Program-made: the position numbers and the translations under genes
Shown: positions 44,539 through 53,705 of the stretch, one piece after another
Numbering within the stretch: position 1 is the stretch's first letter
How the letters are laid out: every line of letters begins with the position of its first letter
Origin: Whitmania pigra
Taxonomy: Eukaryota > Annelida > Clitellata > Hirudinida > Haemopidae
DNA: 64,000 nt
Assembly (NCBI GenBank): GCA_021613335.1
Contig: JAJTWR010000136.1
Span: forward strand, 1,663,727 to 1,727,726
Direction: 5' to 3'
Notes under the pieces: generated by a model
The model's database searches: none
Seen by the model: only the letters and a program-made list of their open reading frames with translations
Told to the model about the DNA's origin: nothing

Positions 44539-44985
44539 TATTGATCATGTGATTTGATTTTGTATATTTATTTATTTATATTTGATTTATTTTCTCCTTT
44601 TTATATTCTTCATTTTTGCATTGATCATTATTTTATTATAGTTTTCCCATTCTCATTCATGTCATAAACAATTTATTTTAACTTTAGTACTATTTGAAAT
44701 GTTGCTAATGCTAAATTACCTTTAATCAATTCCATTAATATTTTTGATACCATTATAAATATCAATAATCAATATAAATAATATTTTATTTTTAATCATC
44801 GTCATCATTGATCGCTATTATTATAACAATTTCTGCTTTTGTCCGATTTTGATTATAAAAATATTTAAAATCGAATAAATATGCAAACTAATGTTTTTTA
44901 AAGTCTCTTGGTCATTAAGTCGAATTACAAGAGTACTTGATATTGAAGATGATTTGATAAAATTTGTAAATACAAGTGTGAAATA
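44539..44985. other. AT-rich spacer, no supported gene
   Basis: Very AT-rich; no frame or repeat recognised. Confidence 0.4.
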
Positions 44986-44987
44986 CA

Positions 44988-45800
44988 GGTGCAGGTTAGC
45001 CGAATGGGTCACGTGCCTGCATGCGGCAGTAATGGCAACACTCGTAATGTGTCGTGTTCGAAACCCAGCCTGTATTGCCGCCAGCGCTCTTGGGAAGGAG
45101 CACTATATAAATGGCTACAAGCAGCGCCTCTGCCGCTCAGAAAGGTCACTCTCGTCTGGGTCCCTGCCCACGTTGGAATCCCTGGCAATGAGAAGGCCGA
45201 TGCCCTGGCAAAGGCAGCCACTGCAAGGGATCAGATAGACTACCGGATTCCGGCGTCTATCAAGGATGTCAAAAGGTCCGTGGCCCGCAACATCTTCCAA
45301 CAGTGGCAGACCAGATGGGATGAAGATCCTCGAAGCCAACATTACAAGTCCATAGAGAAACAAGTGTCGACGAAGAGCAAGTTCCAATGTGTCTCAAGGA
45401 GGAAGGAGGTTCTCATCTCCAGACTCCGAGTTGGAAAGTGTGCTCTGAACCAGCACTTGTTTCTCATGAAACGGCACCCAGACGGGAGGTGCGAGAAGTG
45501 CCCTCAGGAAGACGAAAGTGTGCAGCATTTCCTCATGGAATGCCCAGCCCAGTCATCCCTGAGGAGAGAAATCAAGATGTTTACAGGTCTATCCGACATG
45601 AAATCCATGCTTAGCAGTCCAGCAAGTGTGGACATCATTTATCGGTGGATCTGCAAAAACAGATGCGACTTACTATAAGCCTTTTACAATTTTACTACAA
45701 CTAATTAATGCATTTTATTATTCTAATAATCAAATAAATAAATAAATAAATAAAGCCTCTGCCGCTATGCACATGGCGCTACATAAATGAAGTTACAATT
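44988..45800 (+). repeat. tRNA-derived SINE, family 1, copy 3, split by a LINE
   Basis: The head has A box GTTAGCCGAATGGG (44995-45008) and B box GTGTTCGAAACCC (45054-45066), good spacing for pol III. The body has CACTATATAAATGGCTAC. At 45137 it is interrupted by a LINE; the body resumes at 45767 with ATGCACATGGCGCTACATAA. Confidence 0.75.
45126..45766 (+). mobile_element. 5'-truncated LINE (RNase H-type) with 12-bp target duplication
   Basis: Insert 45138-45754, flanked by GCCTCTGCCGCT at 45126-45137 and 45755-45766. Coding 45138-45678 reads VTLVWVPAHVGIPGNEKADA, the RNase H C-terminal block with the last catalytic Asp/His region, then a basic linker and CEKCPQEDESVQHFLMECPA, the C-x2-C-x8-H-x4-C finger at the end of I/LOA/Jockey-type ORF2 proteins. 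It ends with a 3' UTR and an (AAAT)n tail (45731-45754). Textbook target-primed insertion. The frame is intact back into the SINE, where an upstream ATG (44989) gives a chimaeric frame. Confidence 0.9.
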
Positions 45801-46434
45801 ACAAATATGCATTTAAAGAATTTAAATTTAATCTTTTCAGAAGTCACAAGCAACAATTAAGTTAACTGATTGTAAGGTTGCTAAATCAATTTTATTGTTG
45901 GGGCTGGCCAAAGCACGGCAAGTGATGCTGAGAGGTTGTAGCACAAGAAAGATTAGAGAACCGCTGGCTTGACATCTAGTGATGTTGTAAAATCGAACAT
46001 AATGACCATGCTATATAGGCGAAAATACGATATTCTATATGCTACAACTTTTCAGGAACTGTCAAAATTTTTGTACTTAAAATTTAATCCAAATGGTAAT
46101 AGTATTGTTACAATAGTAAAGCCCTACTCTTTGTTTCGGATACAAATGACAACTTGAATATTTGCAGGTGCTAATTACTGTCATCAAAGAAACTATGAAA
46201 ATTTTTACAAATTTAAACTAGTTCAAATTTGTTGATTAAAAGTTTAATGGTTAAGTTAATACAAGTTGTTGATAAAATTCTGTTTGCTCTTAGAAACACC
46301 GCTTGTATATGTATGGAAGATTTGTTGATGTTTCCATTTTTATGCCGCCTTTGGCGCTGCTCGGTTAATTTTGCCTTTGCGCTGGAGATTTGATAATTGC
46401 ATCTTCATACACCGAAATTAATAACTTATTTGGA
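45801..46434. promoter_or_regulatory. Upstream region of the zinc finger gene
   Basis: AT-rich; a 62-codon frame at 45969-46157 has no domain. CTATATAGGCGAAAATA at 46010-46026 resembles, over ATAGGCGA, the motif upstream of SAMD8 and MRPS34. A GC-richer patch precedes the start codon (46340-46390). Confidence 0.3.
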
Positions 46435-47720
46435 ATGAAACCTGACCAGAAAAGGGTTTCCGCTCTTTTAGTCCAAACAGTGAGTCTCCTTTGCAAAAAC
46501 GGACTCCACTTTGAAAAGGGTCTTCGCATTCAAGGCTTGCTTGGCATCACCATCGATGACAAAGATGTTTTTATTGTTCAAATAGATGATAAACTACTAC
46601 AGAAAAATTTCACAGAGGAACAATCTAATGCATTCAAAGGAAAATCAAAAACTGACCAGGAATCCACGAGCAGGAAAACTTGTAAAGATCTGCCAAATCA
46701 GTTCTTGGATGTCGCACCAGAAAAGTCTACCAAATATCTTGATCCACAAAACAGGGATGAAACTGTTACTAATGACTTAATGAATGAAGCAGTATCACCT
46801 AGAGACCCTTCAAATACTGTTGGGGAAGATGATGAAATTGTTTTTGTAAAGTCAGAAGTTACAGAAGACCTTATAGAGAATAATGAGCCATCAAGTTTAG
46901 AATTGATGCACAATACTATTGAGGGCCAGACACCATTTAATGATCAGATTAATGGGATAGAAGGACTTGAAGAAGCAAATGAGTGTAGAAGTGAAAATAG
47001 TTTCAATTTATCTCACATTAGTCAAAGAAGGAACTTCCCGCAAAGGAATGATTTCCTAATGCAACAGCAGTTCACAAATGGATCTGCTATGGTTACCCCT
47101 CCAGCTATGTTTGACGGAAGAAATTTCAAAGATCAATCAGCATCAACTTTTAACGAAACATTTCATCATATGTCTGGGGCCCAAGAAATGATTAAAGAAT
47201 CTGTAAGGATTTTTTTATTATTTTGATTGTTATTGTTTAGAAAAGTTTAGTCATTTGTTCCTTTTATCTTCAGTGGACATTTACCAAATACAAGCAGATG
47301 ACAAGACATTCAAATAGTTCTAGCAATCAAATGATCACTTCTGGAGGTACTAATGCTCTAATTTATAGCAAGTCATCCAGTAATGACAAACAAAGTGAAA
47401 TGTTTAATAATTCGAGTGAGCTGTTGCCCATGAACAGTCCAAGACGCCGGAGCAGCATCAAAACTGTGGTTTGTCAATATCCAGATTGTGGCAAAACTTT
47501 CTGTCACAGTTGTCATCTTTATCGACATCAGCGTCTGAAACATGGAAGGAGATTTGGTGTTGTTGCTCAAACATCATTTTCATGCCAATTTCCCGAATGT
47601 GGCAAGATATTCTACCGAAAAGCAAGCCTAATTAATCACAACTTTGCAGTGCATAACCTTGGTCCTCGACCTCCTTCTCCTATGACAGGACAGGAGGATG
47701 ATGTGAATATTCCATTCTGA
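46435..47720 (+). CDS. C2H2 zinc finger protein, two fingers
   Basis: Two exons, 46435-47202 and 47274-47720, phase 0; 404 residues. The N-terminus (residues 1-55: VSALLVQTVSLLCKNGLHFE, then GLLGITIDDKDVFIVQID) is a compact, conserved-looking module I have only an uncertain memory of in other invertebrate zinc finger proteins. The middle (60-330) is polar and acidic, probably disordered. The C-terminus has two C-x4-C-x12-H-x4-H fingers: CQYPDCGKTF...HQRLKH and CQFPECGKIF...HNFAVH. The N-terminal module may be a protein-interaction or DNA-binding domain. Likely a nuclear transcription factor. The frame is open 15 codons upstream of ATG 46435. No lesions, so probably functional. Confidence 0.85.
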
Positions 47721-48435
47721 TCATTTTGTTTGTGCTTTATGTGATCATAAGTGTTCATAAGAATGTGTTTTTATATAATGCTAATGATGTTTGTGGTTAG
47801 TTTAGTTAATAATTTGAAACTTTAGATTTGAGATGTACTGAAATTTGATAAGATTCGAAAGATGAATTGCTTTTTGGGGGGACAACTTTGAGGTACTGAC
47901 AATTGTTGATGTTTTTATCTTGTTTCACTTTTGCCACCATGAAAGCTCACTACAGCTCATTTTGATTGGATATTATTATATGGCTTGCAAGCGTTCCTGT
48001 AGAAGCTTAAATTATATAATTGAGTTAGAGATGACCATTGCAAAATTATAGCAAGGGACGAGTTGTACGACGCGCATACGCTCAACGAAATCCACAGCGC
48101 AAAGGGTGATTGATTGGGAGGAGCGGGTGGATGGATGCGCTCGTCGTGGATGGGTGAGTACTGCTTTGCTGGCTTGCAGGTTAAGTTCCAGTGTCGCGTA
48201 AATTGCTGCTTTGCTTCTACAGATGCGATGCTATGCTTATTCGTTGTATAAATCCTTCGAATCTGACGAATCTGGGCGGGCACCAGCTTTGCTAATTTGC
48301 TCATTTCGCTAGCACTGCAACGTGTAGTGCGAGTTAACATCGAGTCGGGTTCACTTGGGCATCAGCAGCTATAGAGTGGACGTCGATGCCCAGCGATTGG
48401 ATATCATATATATGTGTGTATCTTTATCACGTGTT
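47721..48435. other. 3' region of the zinc finger gene and unidentified GC-richer patch
   Basis: 47721-47950 is probably 3' UTR. 48040-48380 is GC-richer and has a 127-codon minus-strand frame (48340-47957) without a recognisable domain; I do not call it a gene. Confidence 0.3.
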
Positions 48436-48436
48436 A

Positions 48437-50067
48437 TACAGTGCTAGAAAAATGTTACGACAGTCCCCATTTTTTGTAATAACTTAAGCTTAAATTATCG
48501 AACGAAGCTAAAATTTAGAAGAACTGTGTAATATCCTTAAAGAATATAACTCGTATATTTTTTTCACTTTGATCAAGAATTAAGCGCAAATCTCACAAAA
48601 ATCCATTTTTTGTATAGAAATTTTGTTACGACAGGTTACAAAAAAAACTCATAAATTTCAGTATTTTGGCAAAAAAAATTATATAAAACTAAATGAAATA
48701 ATGCTTCAATAAGATGTCATTCCTCCTTTCTTAGAAATAACATCTATGCACCTATTTTTCATGGAGAAAATCAGTGTTTTGATGATGTTTTCATCCAAAT
48801 TTCTCCAGGTGCTCCAAATCGCTTCTTTAAAATCATTTTCTGTGTTATATTGCTGTCCATTGCCATAAACTGATCTTGAAAAAAGGCCCCAAACATTTTC
48901 AATCGGATTCAAATCGTGGGAACACGCAGGCCAGTCCATCACTTGCCTGTTGAACTCCTGGAAAAATGTTCTGGTTGCCTTGGAAAGATGAATGGGAGCA
49001 TTATCTTGCTGAAATTCATGTTGTTTTGTTTCAGCAAACGAAAGGAGATGATCCTTGAACATTTTGATGTACATCTGAGAGTCCTGCCTCCCTTTCAAAA
49101 GCACCAGTTCAGTCCTCCCAAATCCTGAAATTCCTCCCCAGACCATCACAGAGCCTTCTCCATGTTTTCTGCTATAAAAACATTTCTTTTTTTTCTAAGA
49201 TCATGCCAGTAGTATTTATAACCATCTGGCCCATCAAAGTTGATTTTTTTTTGTCTGTGAAAATTACGCGTTCCCATCTTTCGTTGAAGCTCACCATCTC
49301 TTTTGCCCAGAGGAAGCGTTTTTTCTTGTGACGGACTTTCGACGCTGGAGCTCGCTTTCGCATTTCGTATTTCAACTATCCACTTGAATTAAGATAATTG
49401 CAGACTGTCCTAACATGGACATCCAAGTCCAGCTTATCTTTTAGCTGTTTACAAGAATATTCCCCTTGTGAAGCCTCCCTGATGAGACGTCTCTGAATCT
49501 GATTCGAGAGTTTTTTCTGTCTTCCGCCCTTGTACTTCTTCCCATATGAGTCTGGATCATCCAAAAAACATTTGATGACAGCTCTTGACCTATTCAACTC
49601 ATTTGCAATCTTTCTTATTGAATAGTCTTAACTTGTCTTCTGTCTACCTCTGTCAAACCTGCTTTTTTCCCCATGATGAAATGAATGTAAAAAAAAGTTT
49701 TTTTTATTTATTTATTTGATTATAGTCCGTTGCATAACTGAGATGATTTGGACTTAAAAAAAAGTTTTGAATTTCACACTCCTTTATACAGCTTTCTTAA
49801 TGACAATTTAATATTTGATCCTTCCAATAAGACCTTGAAATTGATGAAACGAGCCCACACCGGAAACTGTCGTAATAATATTTCCAGGCCAAAAATGGTT
49901 CATTTGCGTAATTTACGGAAACCATTAACCCACATGAAAGGAAATTTTGCACGATGCTTACAAATGGTGCTTTAAGTAATTGCTGAAAATTTCAGCAAGA
50001 TATGTTAATTTGTAAGGAAATTATCCATAAAAAGTGGGTATGTCGTAACAATATTTCTAGCACTATA
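48437..50067 (-). mobile_element. Tc1-like transposon
   Basis: Element 48439-50065 (1627 bp, the usual Tc1 size) between TA dinucleotides. Termini CAGTGCTAGAAAAATGTTAC and, inverted, TAGTGCTAGAAATATTGTTA, with further similarity to about 35 bases. Confidence 0.92.
48706..49680 (-). pseudogene. Tc1 transposase, frameshifted
   Basis: Starts near 49674 (MGKKAGLTEVDRRQVKT), then a stop and frameshift. 49597-49376 is the paired-like HTH region (GGRQKKLSNQIQRRLIREAS). 49375-49172 ends in ERVIFTDKKK, where the first catalytic Asp is kept. 49149-48706 carries MVWGGISGFGRTELVLLKGR, FQQDNAPIHLSK (second Asp) and WPACSHDLNPIENVWGLFS (final Glu). All three catalytic residues can be seen, but at least three frame breaks disable it. 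Confidence 0.88.
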
Positions 50068-50920
50068 TATACAGCTATATATTTTCACAAAACTCGATTA
50101 GATTGAAGGCCCCATTTCCTGTTGCAGCGTTTTCCAACTAGTCTTTCTAATTTCCTCCTTTCTGGGCCAAAATCGCTCCAGACACCACAAACTTTGTAAT
50201 CAAACTTTATTAGTCTTTATTATATTGAAATAACCCGGGGGTCCACAAATAAGTAAGTTAACTAATAAGTTTATTAGAGCAGGTATTCAGTTAACGGAAC
50301 TGAATAATAGAAGTTTAAGTGTTTAAGGAATTGAGGTACTTAAGGATATTTTGGGCTTCTGGGTTGACTTGATTCTCGTTGTTAGTCAGGTGATTATCGA
50401 GAATGCTTTTCTGTAGCAAAAATAGATCCCACGTGCCCGAAAAAGATGCCAAATATAATTAAGTATAACTTTAATCATAATTAAGTATAACTTTAATTAT
50501 ATTAGCAATATAAACTTAATTAATTTCCAAAAATCTAAGTTTACAACAATATATTAGTTTTATTACTCGGGGCTGACCATCGTCGGAACCACTTAACTTT
50601 TAACTGAATTGTACAAATGTGTCTAATTTAATACGTGAAGAACGGAATGTAAAAATTTAAAAAACGACAGCTTGTGAAGTTAAGATGAAAAAATATTAAA
50701 AGTGCGATTGTGTAGTCTCAGTAAATCTATCAGTACCGATATCCACAACATTCACAGCACATGCAGACAGTTATAGGTCATTAAATACACTAAATCATAA
50801 TTTATGTCAGTGAAAACTCATTCGACAGCAAAAATGCAGCAAGATTTAAAGTTAAACCTACAATTCCCTCAAAATGAGACGAACAAGTTGAAGGACAGGG
50901 ATGCTGTCATTTGTATTTAG
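50068..50920. other. Intergenic, no supported gene
   Basis: AT-rich with a short direct repeat (AATTAAGTATAACTTTAAT-like at 50455-50500). No gene. Confidence 0.35.
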
Positions 50921-51112
50921 CCGATTTTTTGAATGCCTTATGTATCCGGATTGGATGTGAAGGCACTTCTTAATCGATCCACCATTTATATAGCGTCCCT
51001 ACCCGAGGGCGCTCCCTGGCGGTACGAGCTGGGTTGCGAACACGACACATATCTACTGTGGCTTTCACCGCCGTCCGGAGGAACGCAACCCTCTGAGCCA
51101 ACTAGCACGTCA
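50921..51112 (-). repeat. tRNA-derived SINE, family 1, copy 2
   Basis: On the minus strand: A box AGTTGGCTCAGAGGG, B box GTGTTCGCAACCC, then body with CCCTCGGGTAGGGACG and CTATATAAATGG. The best preserved of three copies (10788, 44988). The 177-codon plus-strand frame crossing it is accidental. Confidence 0.75.
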
Positions 51113-51483
51113 TTAGCTATCGAACATCTTTTCATCACAGCCGAATTCAGAAATTTTCCGGAAGCTGTCGTCTCTCCAAAGGCGGAGACAGCCGTAACTG
51201 GTTCATCACCAGCAAATTTCTCAGGGTCACCCCTGACAGATTCAGATCATACACAAGAGTTTTCCTGGTTCGAACTCCCACCTAGGTCAGAACAAGGATC
51301 CTCAGGTCGACGACAACTCCGTGGCCACGTGCCATCCGATTCAGATCAGGTATCTCACATCGTAGGATTAGGATTGATTGCTATACAGGAATCCCTAGGA
51401 GAAACCACCAAGTTAACTGAGATTGACTCTTCATGCATGAATTTCGAGGTCCTACACTCATCGTGACTCGGTTAACCGTCAGG
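51113..51483. other. Unidentified GC-richer stretch
   Basis: Lies between the SINE and a GACCTTTT repeat. A plus-strand frame is open through it (ser/pro-rich, ending 51466) with no domain. CTGGTTCGAACTCCCACC at 51269 resembles a pol III B box, so further SINE-like sequence is possible. Confidence 0.3.
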
Positions 51484-51610
51484 GGCGTAATTTGAGGGCC
51501 AGACCCAAAAATAGGTCATCTTACATTTTGCGCGAGTTTGCCTCTCCCCCTTGATTTTTGATTAGAAGCAAAAAACAAGTCATCTTCTCAAGCTGTGCAA
51601 GGATGGAAAA
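51484..51610 (-). repeat. GAGGAGATGACCTTTT repeat, copy 3
   Basis: On the plus strand GGGCGTAATTTG, then CCCAAAAATAGGTCATCTTA, GCGCGAGTTTGCC and AAGTCATCTTCTCAAGCTGT. This is the reverse complement of copy 1's order, including the CATTTTGCGCGAG/CGTTTTGCGAGA spacer. Confidence 0.65.
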
Positions 51611-53556
51611 TTCTGAAATGGCGTCCCTGTTAACCGGTAATATCTGGAAAATTATTAAAACTATATGTACGTGTCCAAAAAGTATATTTACGAATTTAAA
51701 AGCCTGTCCCGCCAGCAAAACACTTAAAATTCGTCCACAATAGACAAATTGTACATTGATTTTAGGCCTACACCTAATAAAAAAAGGCCTCTTTAACTTT
51801 AAGATTCTGTGGGTCACTATCTAGATCTAATAGTACCGTAGTTTACGGTAAGGTAGTTAACGAACAAATAAAGCAAAATGCTGTAAAAACCGTTCTAGAC
51901 GGACACAGATTTTTAATGAGATGCACAGAAAAATGTCAACCATGAGATTGAGTAAATTTAGAAAAGAATCGGAGTCTGAACAGCCTATGACGGAAAACTA
52001 GTCATTATAGTTATCTGTGACATAGAATAATGTGTTGTAGAATGTGTTGGAAAATATAAACATCTTACTAGAATGTTACAACGTGGTCAAGCATTGCAGA
52101 ACAAAATAAGATCTCAAGAAGCTCCAAATATGAGATTGTTACTAAATGAAATAATGGTTTCAGTAAATCAAATAAAAGAAGCCTACGACAATACCTTGCA
52201 AATCTGCAAAAAAAAAATACCAAAACACGGATAGCAATAACAACAGGCACCGTTGATAAAGTGGAACCAGATTAACAACTTTAAAGTCATGATCCAGGTA
52301 TTAGAAAATCAATAACTACAGATAGCCAACGTAATTATCTTATTTCGATGGGTCATTTTTCAGCCAAGATTGCCAAGCTTCCCTATATGAAGAAAAACAC
52401 TGTTTCAAAGCACTTTGGTATGAAGAATTTGAGCATCTTGAGATAAAAAGATAAAGCATTTTGTTTTATTTGTTCGTTATTCTCTTAGAAATTACACCTG
52501 TATTTTTAGAAACATGATTTTGAACGTAAGACAAGATAAGTACTCATCAATTAAGACCCATAGACAACTAATGCATGATACTCTGATAAGGGTTATGCTT
52601 GACTTTTTTTAATTATTAGTCTAATCTTTATTCAATTTTGATATTTATGATGAAATTTCTGACACTAACTCTGTTTAATTTTTGAATTAAAATAAAATTG
52701 TGTTTGACTTGTTTCGTTAATAATCTGATCTTTATTTAATTGGGAACCCATGGCTATGTATAATAACGCGAATCGTAATTAAAAAATGACGTAATAATGG
52801 ACAATAAAAGCTGGTTTAATATAATCCGGGCTTTTCTTGGTTTTTTTTGGTCGGGCGATCTGGGTTTTTTTCAAAAATCTCTCTGGCAACACTAAAAGGG
52901 TCCACAAAGTAACTGTTTCTTTTGCTTTTTGAACATGTTTCAACATTCAAAATACACCATAATTTAATCACAAGTTCTATAAGCCATGCAGTTCATGTCC
53001 ATTCAATTTTTCCTTGATTTTCAATATAGTATTTTAAGGCATTAGCAGAAAATATTGAAAGAGATAATTTGACTGAAACTTTCCTATGCTAGTTGGATTG
53101 AATATTTTTGAATACTGATGATGACGATTTTGAAGTTAATCTAACTAGTTTTGAGTTGAAAAATATGATGGTGCATTGGGGAAAATACTTGGTACTATAC
53201 TTGGTATCTCTTAATTTTGTTCTGTCTTGCAGCCTTGTTATTACTCTCTGATTTTAATCGGTATTTATTTATATCTTTTACATCTGGTAAAAAATCCGTT
53301 GGCAAGAAAGTAATGTATTGAAAACATTCAAATTTTTACTCGGTAAAAAAATAACATCGAGCGTTCGCTTTAATCGATTTTTCTCATAAATCCGGATTGT
53401 TCTACGTGAATGAAAAGATACTCCTTTATTTTTTTATTTATTATTTATCTATAGAAGTATATCCACTTTTGCAACCGTAAGCTGAACACTTATTTACTAT
53501 TTTTAACAATATCGCAGAAAATCAGATGTAAACAGCAAGCATACTCATATATCGAC
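51611..53556. other. Long intergenic stretch without a supported gene
   Basis: AT-rich throughout. Short frames at 51521-51817 and 52068-52250 (minus) lack motifs. 52820-52880 has T-rich TCTTGGTTTTTTTTGG. Nothing recognisable as an element end. Confidence 0.4.
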
Positions 53557-53561
53557 ATGCA

Positions 53562-53673
53562 TGTGATGTTCTATCGTTTTATTTGTTCGTAAAAACCAAC
53601 AACCGTTCTTTTTTTATTTTCGCACTTCAACGCCGCCATATAAACAAAGATCCCCTATCGTTACAACATTACA
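53562..53673 (-). repeat. 3' LTR of Gypsy 1
   Basis: 112 bp, begins TGTGATGTTC and ends ACATTACA on the plus strand. Unusually short for a Gypsy LTR. Confidence 0.93.
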
Positions 53674-53705
53674 TCCCTCCCCTTTTTGGAAAACCTAGTC
53701 AAATA

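Noticed and set aside
44989..45137. Start of the 229-codon frame as a genuine LINE N-terminus
   Set aside because: These bases belong to the SINE; the LINE begins only after the 12-bp target duplication.
47957..48340. 127-codon minus-strand frame downstream of the zinc finger gene
   Set aside because: No domain, no splice or codon evidence, and part overlaps low-complexity 3' sequence.
50933..51466. 177-codon plus-strand frame
   Set aside because: The first third is antisense SINE sequence and the rest has no recognisable domain or codon pattern.
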